Origin: Monosporascus cannonballus
Lineage: Eukaryota > Ascomycota > Sordariomycetes > Xylariales
Direction: 5' to 3'
Length of the DNA: 64,000 nucleotides
Assembly (NCBI GenBank): GCA_004154925.1
Contig: QJNS01000130.1
Location: 1-64,000 of the forward strand
Shown here: one piece after another, positions 22,039 through 33,604 of the stretch
How positions within the stretch are numbered: the first letter of the stretch is position 1
Layout of the letters: every line of letters starts with the position of its first letter
The notes under the pieces: generated by a model
Told to the model about the DNA's origin: nothing
Database searches by the model: none
What the model saw: only the letters and a program-made list of their open reading frames with translations
Position numbers and translations under genes: made by a program

Positions 22039-23011
22039 ATGGAAGACCCAATTGTTTCCACCATCAGATATGCCCAGGCAGACAGCAAGGCTCTGGTTAC
22101 CGAGAAGGCATACATTTTGAACTATCCCACGCCCCCGGGCATACCCAAGAGCAATTTTAACATTGGCTTCTTTCCCGGAATTAAGATACACAACCTCAGA
22201 ACAGCAAACCTCAACTGGGACGAGAACGGCGTGATTATAGCCAAGCTCCCCAGCTGCATGCCGAAAGCGGATTTCGACGACGAGGAGCAGATAGAGAAAT
22301 TTTACCTCCCTGACGTGCACAACTGCATCCGCGACACCTTAGGTGCCGAAGAAGTATGCATATTTGACTATATGATAAGGAAGCGCGAGCCTGCCTTCCC
22401 TTACCAAGCCAAAACGAAGGACAACGCACCTCAGCCCGCACTCTCTGCCCACATTGGTAAGTAAGATCATCCCACTCCTGTCTGTTAGTGGTCTAACAGG
22501 GCCCCGAAGACTATACGCCGGACGAAATCAAAGGCCGCGTGCACAAATACTTCAAAGAGAAGGCTGATGAATATGGGAAACGACACTTTCGGATCGTCAA
22601 GTACGCTTCTACCGCCCCATACAAATTGACACTGATATTTACCAAAGAAATTCAAGTGCGTGGAAACCGCTTGCAGGTCCATTGAGAGACTATCCAATGG
22701 CCTATTGCGATGCCAAGACCATGGACCCCAATACTGACCTGCTCACTGTCGACGAGGTCTTTCCGACAGTGGCAAACGAAGTGTATCAGGTTCTGTATAA
22801 CCCGAATCATAAGTGGTACTACATTCCGGATCAACTAGACATCGAACTCGCCATATTCGCGGGGTACGACTCGCGAAAGGGCCAAAGTCTGTCGGTACCG
22901 CATTGTTCTTTCGACTTGGGCGATAAGAGCTCCGGGGGACCAAGACAGAGCATCGAGGTCAGAGCATTCGTCTTTTATGGGAATAAGGAGATGAATGGCG
23001 ACGAACACTAG
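22039..23011 (+). CDS. CmcJ / AsaB / GA4-desaturase-family oxygenase
   Basis: Exons 22039-22456, 22510-22600 and 22657-23011 join to 864 nt, 287 residues, the family length. Introns are 53 nt (GTAAGT, TCTAAC branch, CCGAAG) and 56 nt (GTACGC...TTCAAG). The chosen junctions rebuild the two family motifs: SAHIDYTPDEI with the H-x-D pair near residues 138-140, and RIVNAWKPLAGPLRDYPMAY. Then come YNPNHKWYYIPDQ...FAGYDS and VPHCSFD with the distal His. Proteins of this type (hydroxylase/desaturase AsaB, gibberellin GA4 desaturase, cephamycin CmcJ) act as oxidative tailoring enzymes and are frequent in fungal metabolite clusters. It lies beside a methyltransferase, a monooxygenase and a metalloreductase, so a role in one pathway is likely but not shown. 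It appears intact. Confidence 0.88.
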
Positions 23012-23249
23012 CCCTGGTGGTATTCTTGTAAATTAGATCGGGCTAGTCGAGTCGCTTAGGCATCTTATTTGAAGCCATCTTATTTCACCTTGCTTCCATG
23101 ATGTGGTTGTACTAGGTTGGACGTTGTATACTGGTAGTAGTATATGAACCCAGGATATTTCTGCCTGAATGTAGAGCAGGGTCTATAGTTTCGTTAGATA
23201 ACTATGAACTGACGTCATTGAAGAGAGCCTTACCGAACCTCCCTTATCG

Positions 23250-23460
23250 TAGGGTTTGCAATGGGTACTCAAATGGGTACCCATCACTACCCACGACGTA
23301 AATTCACACGTAATAAAAGCTTAATACTTAGGGTTTCCTAGAAAGATTTATTATACAAGTAATTCTGTATTGTTTCCAGATGTTTATTATTTATTTATGA
23401 TTAAAAATATCATCCGTGGGTAGTGATGGGTACCCATTTGGGTGCCCATTGCAAACCCTA
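23250..23460. mobile_element. 211-bp hAT-type MITE
   Basis: Terminal inverted repeats of about 46 bp begin TAGGGTTTGCAATGGG on both strands with only about two mismatches. The element is flanked by a perfect 8-bp direct repeat CCTTATCG (23242-23249 and 23461-23468). An 8-bp duplication is the hAT-superfamily hallmark. The AT-rich core has no coding capacity, so it depends on an autonomous relative. It lies 238 bp after the CmcJ/AsaB-like gene and is not RIP-mutated. Confidence 0.92.
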
Positions 23461-23468
23461 CCTTATCG

Positions 23469-24589
23469 TATCGCTTCTCCCATATCTTAGCAAACTTGGA
23501 AGAGTGAGAGTCACCCCTCCGTGCTTTCAGACTTGACATGAGTGGCACCATATAGGTCCTTGTCCCCCTCTGCATATCAACGGTTTCGCACCCCAGCGGA
23601 GATGTCAAAAATGGCCCCCACGCGGTTAGTCTTAAGTACGGTTCTCCAGCATGCATACCAGGGCTACCTATCGTCAGGTTGAGGGCCATGATGCCGGTAC
23701 AATTCCACGCTTCCGCGGCGATTGAACCTTCTCCTTTCGAACGGATAAGTGCAGTTTACGGCTTATGGTGCCGCAAGCCTCGTCGTTGCGGTTATTGGTC
23801 AAGGAACCTGCTGAGCTAGGTCTAGTGAGCAACCCGTGGTACGTGCATGTGAAAAATTTGCTCATACCTGCTCGAGATCTTCCCTCCATAATGCAGCTCC
23901 CCTGTCCGTAAGACGCATGGTCAGCCTCTAACCATTGTTCCAATTCCGCCTCCACATATTAAATGGTAACTCCGGACCTTGAGCCTACTTGGCAAACTGG
24001 GCACTGTTATCGCCATAAATGCCTTTCGGGCGTTTAAGTTGGGATTTTCTTACATAAAGCGGCTTATTCTTCAGAGCGTCCAAGCCCTGCAATCAAAGGC
24101 CAATACAAGTCTTCCTAAATTGGCCCAATTATAAGGACGGAAGAATCAATACATTTCCATTTACGCAACGCGGCGACAGCGACCTTTTGGGGAGCTTGCT
24201 ACGATGTGCAGGCGATATCTAGTAGCCAGCTATCGAAGTCCTTATTGCAGCTTGTAAAGTAAATCAAAATCATGCGTCAAACACGATATGGCAACACATT
24301 GGGTTCCTTTGATATCCGAGACTTTTAAAGCCTACCCTAGGCACAGCGGCCCTACAGTCGGGGTGCAAAAGTCTCGGTTTAGGTGGTGTTCGGGACGCTT
24401 CAGCAGCTGATATTTGTGGCTCGTGCCAACCCTGTCGTTCAGCAAGACGCTAATGAACTTGCTAAAACTGATGACTAGTTGCAAGTGCTCTAGAACGCAC
24501 ACTGCACTTTAAGGTGATCTAGTCCCGGAACATATATGTTCCGATCAGAGGGAATCTTCCGTATATAGGGTGCTAAAGTACCCCTTGCT
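23469..24589. other. Right edge of the gene island, no supportable gene
   Basis: A minus-strand frame near 23950-23860 (contains AELEQWLEADHASYGQGS) followed by GTATGAG could be one exon of a lost gene, but it has no ATG start and no recognised family. The rest is unassigned. Composition turns AT-rich near 24590. Confidence 0.4.
24526..24543. other. 18-bp perfect palindrome at the island border
   Basis: CGGAACATATATGTTCCG reads the same on both strands. The CGG...CCG ends with a 12-bp spacer match the general form of a Zn2Cys6 factor site. It lies about 50 bp before the AT-rich block. It could be part of a transposon end. Confidence 0.5.
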
Positions 24590-27298
24590 AATTGATATAC
24601 CCCCTTAATACCTTAAAATATTTACGGTATTAACTGTTACAATTCCTAAAGCCATAATTATCTATTCCATTTTTCCTCCGGCGATTAAATTTTCCTAATT
24701 AGCCAAATTTTTTTCTGAATTCTTTCGTAAAACGTTTTTCCCTTAATCGAAAATTTCGGTAATATTCATTAATTTTAATTATTTTTTAAAATACTTAAAA
24801 AGTTTGCGTAATAAGGCTTTCGTTAAACCGTTAATTAATATATCGCTCGTAAACATATAATTTATTTTAATTAAATCCTTTTTTATAATTTATTATCATT
24901 AATAATTATATATATTTATATACCGTAATTTCGTTATTAATAAGGTAATATCGGCGTTAATAAGTTATATAATTTATTAATTATTATATTACATATTTAA
25001 CGGTTTTCTATCTAAGATAATTTTTAATTTTTGAATTTATCGAAAACTAAATAAGTTTTATTTTATAATTTGCGTAAAAGATAATAATTTTGTTTTTATT
25101 ATGAAAATAATTACTATATTTTGCTTATTCGCCTATTATTTTATTATTTTTTCAAATAATTTTATACCGTAAATTTAAGAACTTTTTCGGTTAATTATAT
25201 TATCTATAAAAAAAGCGTTATTTTAAGTATTTAATAAATCCTTATCCCCAAATTATAATATCAGCGTTCTGGTTCCGATTAGGTATAATATGATTCGGTC
25301 GGCAGCTTTATAACATATATCGTTAAGGTTTAAATTAAATCGAATAAATTGGGACATTATAAAAAATATATCGGATTATATATTATTTATTACGAAAAAA
25401 TATAAAACCGAATTCTTTCTGGTATTTATTAATAAAGCCTAAATAAGTTAAATTAAGATTTAACAATAATTTTATGCTAATTATAGATATTTTTAGGAAA
25501 TTATTTAAATTTTTTTAAGTATTAAGTTAATTAATTTATTTATAAAATCGGATTAAAATAATTAGATTTTCTTATTAAATTTATTTTTAATTATTTCGAT
25601 ACCGAAAAATTATTATAAATTTTTATTTTTTTTAAGATATACCGTTTTTACATCTATTAAATTAATTAATCGATAAAAATTTATTTTTTTCGCGATATAC
25701 TATAATAATATTATTTAAAAAACATAAATACCGTTTAACGAATAAAATAATAAGGTTCGTAAAAAACGGGGTTAAGTCTTAATTTTTTAAATATCCTAAT
25801 AAAACCTTTTTATTGTAATAAAAATAACTTTTTTAATTTATATAATATTTTTATAATTAAAAGAATGTTGTTACGTTACGGATATTTTCAGGGCATTTTT
25901 ATATGTATTTCGTAATATAAATTAATATTTATAAAAACGTTTATAACGTTATATTACTTAAGTTTTAAATCGAACTTAATTAAAATAATAATTAAAATTT
26001 AAAACAAATTTTTAATAAAACTAATTACGCATATATTGCCATAAACGGTTTTAAGCTATTAATTGCTTCGTACGATAAAATAAGCCTTATATTTTTGGAA
26101 TTAATTATATTTATTAAAGTTATAAACGTATAATTATATATATTTTAAAATCTATTTCCCTTTAATAAAAAATTAATTAACGGCTTCCTAAAATCATATT
26201 TCCTTATGGCTTTATAAATAAGTTTTTTCGGTTTTACGGAATATCTTTTTTAACGGATATATATTTAGTTTTTTATGGCCTTACGGCGGTAACGATAAAT
26301 TACGCCTATATACTTGGTTTTATAATCTAAATACCTTTTTATATATTAAAATATTATTATTTTTCCGATTAAGGTAATACGTATTTCGGGTAATTAATTT
26401 TTTTAAACTTCCGTAATTTACCGGCCGGTTATCGTACGTATTTATAAAAAAGGCTAAACGTTTTGCATTAAATACGGCTTTTTATACCTTGTATTTGTTT
26501 CGGATAATACCTTTTTAGCACGGAACATACGGGGAACTTACGTTTATAACCCGTGGAGTGCTTTCGTTTTTTATCGTTATTCTAGGTTAAACAATATAAG
26601 GGGAGCTTAAAGTTACTTTTATTTTTTCCGTCGGCGTAATAATCGTAATAGTTATTAGGGTAAACGCTAATAACGGTAATAGTTTAAAGGACGAAAATAG
26701 TTCGAATATAACGGTTATATAAAAATAATTAATTTTTTACAAATAGGTTTGTTTTTTTTATTCCGTACGTATTTTATGTTACTACCTTTTTAAAATTATT
26801 TTTTCTGCTTAACCGGTAATTAAATTATTATATTTAGGTTTTTATTTTTTTTGTATATAAATTAAATAATTATTATTTTAAATAGGTGCTTTTATTTGTC
26901 GGAATAACTTTTATAGTTTTTCTTTTGTAATATACAAAAAGTAGATTTTTAAACTTTTGATATGACCTAAAAAAGTAATTTTTTCGTTGAATTATATATT
27001 TTAAATTATAATAACTTTGTTAATTAATAGGTTTTAAACTTCGTAAATATTCGTAAATCGCTAACCGATAAGGTAATTAATTTATATTTTAAAATTTAAC
27101 TTTTAAAACTTTTATTTTTTTTATAGCGGTAATTATTATAACGTAAATTATAAAATCGTATATTCGTAAGTAAACTTATTATGGCTTTCGATTAAATATG
27201 ATAACGCCGTTTTTATATATTAAGTAAATATAATAAATCTTATATAGGTTTTGCTAAAAAAATAGGTATTTAAAAATACGGTTATATAAATATATTAC
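24590..27298 (-). mobile_element. RIP-degraded Ty1/copia element, partial
   Basis: The minus strand encodes a copia-type C-terminus. At 25316-25240 the frame reads AADRIILYLIGTRTLIL, the segment before RNase H. It is followed by NAFFIDN, NRKSS, YGIKLF and ANKQ, in the order of copia RNase H (ADN..DRKSS..GY..KLF..W.ANKQ), down to about 25060. Near 26500-26280 an integrase-tail-like segment is seen. Many stops are present. Its 5' part would lie beyond 27298, where a gypsy LTR begins, so the gypsy nest seems to have landed in it. No LTR was identified. Confidence 0.7.
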
Positions 27299-27713
27299 TA
27301 TTATAACCTAACGGTCTTGGCTTTTAGAAACGGTCGAGATCCTAAAAAGCCAGACCTCAACCCAGCCAAGAAATTACGTAACCGGCTCAAAGGGCTTAAG
27401 GGCCCTAATAGGTTAAAAGGGCTTAAGCCAGATAAGCACCAAAGGGGGCTTAAAGGGGTTTAAAAGAATTTAACCAGAAAAATGTTATTAAGCCGTAATA
27501 AATATTCGAAGCCAAAACAAATATATACGTTTATTATTTTCATAATTTAGATAATTTTAGTTTGCCCTATAATATTATTATTTAAAATATTTTTGGCATT
27601 ATCAAACATAATATAATTATTATATTTATTACTTAAATTTTGATAATACTTTTATTAATGTAAATCCGTACGATTAAAATTTAATAATTAATTAAACCAT
27701 TTAATTTATTATA
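27299..27713 (+). repeat. 5' LTR of chromovirus E1 (type 1)
   Basis: It begins TATTATAACC (TG changed to TA) and aligns along its length with the LTRs at 47079, 54618 and 55554 (ACGGTCTTGGCTT...AAGGGGTTTAAAAG...). About 415 bp. The left flank is the copia remnant. Confidence 0.85.
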
Positions 27714-27963
27714 TTTTATTAATTTGTATTTAATAATATTATTAAATTTTAAGCAATATTTAATATTATTACAATATTGATTAATATTTAAAAAACGCTT
27801 ATTTAATAGTTTTAGGTTTAAATTTGGAAATTGGATAAAAGAGTTAGATAATTTAAGGTTAAGTTATTTATTTAAACTTTTTTTACTTATATAAAACTTA
27901 AACAACCGGAATCTTACGGTAAAAAAGATAACTTTTAAATTTTTTTAGTTTAAGTACGAATTT
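27714..27963 (+). mobile_element. E1 internal region, 5' piece
   Basis: This matches the region just after the LTRs at 28335, 47495 and 53567 and stops at TACGAATTT, where E2 is inserted. It resumes at 41510. Confidence 0.85.
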
Positions 27964-28334
27964 TGTTACAACCCAAGTCAGCTGGGCCTGCGAAAAAGGT
28001 CCAGCCAAGATTACAAAGCTACGTTAATTTAAGGTTACGTAATTAGTGCTTAACGGGTCTTAACTAAGTACGACTAAATAGCATTAAGTAATTATTTAGC
28101 AGGGCTTTGCTAAATAGAGATAAATAATAATAAAGAAATTAGGATATATACGTTTATTATTTCCATAATTTAGATAATACTAGCTTATAATATAATATCG
28201 TTACTTAAGGTACCCTTAGTATTACGAAACGTAATACGTTATTATATTTATTACTTAGATTTCTACGATATTTCTGCTAATATGAACCCGCCGACTTAAG
28301 GTTTAATAATTGGTTAAATTATATAGCCGTTATA
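27964..28334 (+). repeat. 5' LTR of chromovirus E2 (type 2, 371 bp)
   Basis: It begins TGTTACAACCC and pairs with the 371-bp LTR at 41139-41509. The target duplication AATTT is at 27959-27963 and 41510-41514, which proves the two ends belong to one insertion. Confidence 0.92.
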
Positions 28335-31300
28335 TGTTGCAAGTTTTTATTTAATAATACTGTTAAATTTTAAGCAATATTTAATATTGTCAAAATATTA
28401 ATTAATATTTAAGAAACCCTTAGTTAATAGCTTTAGACTCGAATTTAAGAATTAAAAAAAAAGTTCGATAACTTAGGGCTACGTTATTTACTTAACTCTT
28501 TTTTATCCGTATAAAGCCAAAAAAGCTAGAACTCTATAATAAAAAAGGTAACCTTTAGACTTTTTTAATTTAAGTACGAATTTACCTTTATTTTTTGAAC
28601 TTTAATAATTTAGCGGATATAATTCTAATAATAGGAATATATTTAATAGGAAATACGGTTAATTAGTTTAAGTTTATTATAAAAAACCTTTTAGAAATAA
28701 GAAAGTCGGATAAAAAGAATTTTTTAATGAAATCTTTTTACTTTATATTAATTTCGAAAATAAAATACGTAATAATTTCGTCTATCCGGAAAAAAACGAT
28801 TTATAACTTAATAATTTCTGTATTTTCGGCAAAAACGACCTATATCTAAATACGCTGTAATTTTTAAAACCTTTACGGCTAAAACAGGATAAGAAAATAA
28901 AGAAACCGATATTTTTATCGATATATTTTATAAAAATTTAAAAAAGAATATAAAAAATAAAATTATTCGAATTAAACGATTAATTACTTTAGATCGGTAT
29001 ATTATAAAGGTAATTAAAATTACTAATCAACAGTTTAAAAAATACTAAAAGAAAATAAAATAATATGTTTTACGGTTAAAATATAATAAATCTAACCAAG
29101 GGAAAAAACGAAACATACCCCTATTTCTTACGGAATAACGCCAGGACTTATGGAATTCGGCGTTACTTACAGATAAAATTAGAACCAGATTAAATGCTTT
29201 AATTATGGCAAAATAAAATATAAGGCTTATAAATGCAAAAAACTCAAAAAGTTACAATAGGATAAATAAATCCCTATACCGGAAAAATAATCCAGAAATA
29301 ATTAAGGAAACGATAATAAAGGTATTAACATAATTTAAGCTAAATACGTATTAGGCTTACGGCAAAAAATTTAATAAAGATTATTATAATAAAAAATTCG
29401 ACGAAAAATGCGAAAAGCTAAAAAACTGGTTTAATAAGTATTACGAATATAATAAAAAGCGTTATAAAAATAATTACGCGAATATTAGAATTAGATAAAA
29501 GAATTTGTCCCGGAACCCTTAATCGATACGGCAAAATGTATACCATATATTATCGACGACGAAATATCCCGATTACGAAAAATGAGAATAACATATTTAC
29601 AAACGAATTACCCGTATGTATTATAAGGGATTCGATTTTTTAAACCGTACCAAAAATAATAAAAAGAATAAATAATAATATCGACATTTTCGATTTATAG
29701 CCCCAGGAAATATTTAGCAGCTAGTCGAAATAAATAGTTAGCCCGAAAAAAAATAATACCCATAAAAAAAACTTTTTTGTTATTATGGATAATATAATTA
29801 TTAAACGGAAAAAAGTTAATTTAACGTACAATAAAAAACATTATCAAAAAGTTATTATAAAATTTTATTTTTAATTAATATTTATTGCGAATCTTTAAAA
29901 AAAAGGTTATTAAAAATATGTTAATTTATAAGAAATCATTAAAATAATAATTAAAACGACGCATAATGGGATATAATTACGAATATAAGAAAATAATTTA
30001 TTCGATAAGGAAAGAATTATAAGAAAATTAAGAATAATTAATATGGTTTGAAGAAATAGTACGCCGACAATAACGACAAATATAGTAATTAATCGTATTA
30101 AATAAAATACCATAAATAAAGTTTAATAAATTCGAATAGGAATTAAAAAAAAGATTACCTATAAAAAAGCTGTAAAATAACAAAACCTAAAGGAATTAAA
30201 GAGAATTCCTAAAAAAGGCTTTAAAAATAATAATAAAAAACCTTGATAATTTTATTATTTTGGAAATACGAATCGGAACGTATTAATATATCGTAATAAT
30301 AGATTACGGAACTTTGAGCGGAAATTACATTATACCGGGTATAATTAATAAATTTAAATTATTATGAAAATATAAGTTTAAACTTTATATAATAACAAAT
30401 ACCGAAAATTAAAAATTCGCCTATAATAATGGAAAAATTATACGCGAAATTGATTACCTCGAAATTTTTATTAAAGGATAATACCAAATAGTTAATTTTA
30501 ATATTATTTTATTTAAAAATTACGATATAATTTTAAAATTATTATGGATACGTTAATACGGAATTTTAATTAATAAAAAAACTGGCTTGGTAAAATTCGC
30601 CTTATATTTTGTTAACAAATAAAAAAAAGAATTAAAAACTTAATATTTGATTAATAATAATAACGAATATAAGCATAAGGATATAACAGATATTTTATTA
30701 CCTAAAAAAATAAAATACAAAAAAAACGAATATTAAAAAAAATACGACGTATTATTATTATTATTAGAGCGAAATTAAGGCAATTAAATAACGGTTTAAA
30801 ATAATAAAAATAACAGCTTTAAAAATTAAAAAGTTTAATTAATATATTACTATAATATTATAAATACGAATAACTTTTTAAAAAGGAGCTCGACATAAAA
30901 TTATTAGAATATAGCGAATAAAATTACGAAATAATCCTTAAAAAAGGATCTTTGACGAAATTTTACCTTATTTATAACCTTAACGGAAACGAATAACGTA
31001 TTCTTAAGCAATACCTAGAAAATCGATTACAAAAAGGATAAATTCGACCTTCGAAATTATTAATAAGATATTTAATATTTTTCGTATTAAAGAAAAATAG
31101 AAAATTACAACTTATAATTAATTACCGATAACTAAATACCATTACTATTAAAAATCGAATATCATTATTTCTAATTACGGAAATAATAAACCAACTTTAT
31201 GGAACTAAATAATTTATAATATTCGATTTTAGGAATAAATATAATTTTATTAGGATTAAGAAAAAATACGAATAAAAAATAACTTTCAAAACGAAATACG

Positions 31301-33210
31301 AATTATTTGAATATTTAATTATATTAATAAGATTTACGAACGTATTAATAACTTTTTAACGAATAATTAATTGCGTATTACGAAAATATTTCCATATTTT
31401 CGTTATATATTATCTTAATAACATATTTATTTTTTCGAAAACAGAAAAAATATACGTAAAATACGTTTATAAAATTTTTTAAATTTTATAGAACGTAAGG
31501 TTATTTATTAACGCAAAAAAGAATTAATTCTATATATAAGAAATAAAATATTTAGAATATATTATTACCCTAAAATATATCAAAATAAATCTCAAAAAAT
31601 TATTATAATTATAAAATGGCAAACGCTAATAACGATTAAAAAGATATAAATATTTCTTAAATTCGCCAATTATTAAAAAAAATTTATTTAAAACTTTAGC
31701 AAAATAATTATACCCTTAATAAATTTTACGAAAAAAGAAAAAAAATTCAAATAAATGCCAAATACGGAAAAAATATTTCAAGATATTAAAAATATAATTA
31801 TTAACGAACTAATACTAATTATATACGATTTAAACCGTCCCGTTAAGCTAAAAACCGATATTTCGGATTATATGTTAAACGTAATAATCGGATAGCGAAA
31901 TAATTAAGGCAAATTACATTTTATTATATTTTTTTAATATTAATTAAAAGGAACTGAACTTAATTACGGTATTTTAGAGAAAAAATTAATGGCCATTATT
32001 ATGGCATTTCGGGAATTTAAGCACTTTTAAAAGGAAACTTATACCAAATTAAAATTTATACGGATTATTAAAATCTTACCCAATTTACCATAATCAAAAG
32101 ACTTATAGGACAATAATTAAAATATGCGGAAAAATTGGCGAATTTCAATTTCGTTATTATTTATAAAAAAAGATCAAAAAACGGCAAAACAAATATTTTA
32201 AGTAAAAGAGCAGCCCCCGAAAAAAAATTAGTCAAAACTAACCATATAATTTTCGATACCATTACAAAAAGATATTTACGCTTACGACAAATTATAATAA
32301 TTCGGGCAATACTTTCCGATATATACCAAAAAATCCAACAATATAATAATAATTTCTCAAAAAACCAAAAAACGGACAAAATACAAATTCCAAAAAAAAT
32401 ATTAAAAAGTTCAATACGAAAAATATATAAACATTAATTATATGGACATCTAAAAATTTACAAAACCTTAAAACGATTTTAACGCATATATTTCTTTCCC
32501 AAAATACAATTAACAATATAAAAAAATATACAGCAATATAATATTTGCGCCAAAGCAAAAATACGACGACATAAACTATAAGGAAAGTTACAACTATTAC
32601 CAATCGCAAAATAACCATAACATTTAATTATATTTAACTTTATTATTAAACTTTTTATATCAAAAAATCCAATTACGGAAATACATTACGATAATATTTT
32701 CGTAATTGTCGACCGATTTGCAAAAGTTTCCTATTTCCTATCATATTACGAGAACATAAACGCCGAATAATTAACATATATTTTCTTCAAACATATCTTT
32801 AATATATATGAATTACTAATAAAAATTATATTAAACAAAGAATTAACCTTCGTATCAAAATTTTAACAAGGCTTAATAATATAAATTAGGCTAAATTACA
32901 AATTATTTAATGTATTTAAATTATAAACGGATAAATAAATAAAAAAACAAATTAAACTTTAAAAGTTTACTTACAATATTATATCAACTACGAACAAAAT
33001 ACCTGGGTTAAAAAATTACCAATCGCATAACTAACTTATAATACCAGCTACTACGAAAGCATCAAAATAACATCTATAAACGCAAATTTTGGTTTTACCT
33101 TGAAAGTTTACAGAAAAATATGTAATAACAGTTTAATTAATATTAAAATAATTTTTATATTAAAATAACTATAATAATTATACCAAAAAATAAAAACAAA
33201 ACTGGAATTC
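28335..33210 (+). mobile_element. E2 internal region, part 1: gag, protease, RT, RNase H, integrase
   Basis: Gag ends in a zinc knuckle at 29195-29236 that reads C-F-N-Y-G-K-I-K-Y-K-A-Y-K-C. This is CX2CX4HX4C with Cys and His each turned into Tyr by G-to-A or C-to-T change. Protease has D-Y-G-T near 30302 (from DSG/DTG). RT has its YxDD changed to YLNN near 31405-31420. RNase H ends in FVIIYKKRSKNGKTNILSK at about 32145-32205, the chromovirus form of YKPGKxNxxADxLSR. A clean 100-codon frame (32135-32437) covers this and the integrase start. The region is broken at 33206-33210 by E3. Confidence 0.88.
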
Positions 33211-33604
33211 TGTTAGGACCTAACGATCTTGGCTTCTTACGGACGGTCGGAATTACAAAAAGATCAAACTCTAACCTAAGCCAAGGCGTTACGTAACTAG
33301 CTCAAAGGTTTCAAAACGCCAAATACCTTAAGCCCTTTAAATTAACAAAAAAATTTAAAAAATTTAAAGAACTTAAGGATTTAAACCGTTTAAATACTTT
33401 AAGCCAAAATAAGAATATATATATTCGTTATTTTTATAATTTAAATAATTTTAATTTATAATAAAATATTATTATTTAAAACGTTTTTAATATTACGAAA
33501 CGTAATATATTATTATATTTATTATTTAAAATTTTACGATATTTTTATTAATATAAACTTATCGATTTAAATTTAATAATTAATTAAATTATTAAATCGT
33601 TATA
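33211..33604 (+). repeat. 5' LTR of chromovirus E3 (type 3, 394 bp)
   Basis: It begins TGTTAGGACCTAACG. The equal-length partner is 39658-40051. The target duplication AATTC is at 33206-33210 and 40052-40056. Its right part is heavily C-to-T / G-to-A changed compared with the partner. Confidence 0.93.
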
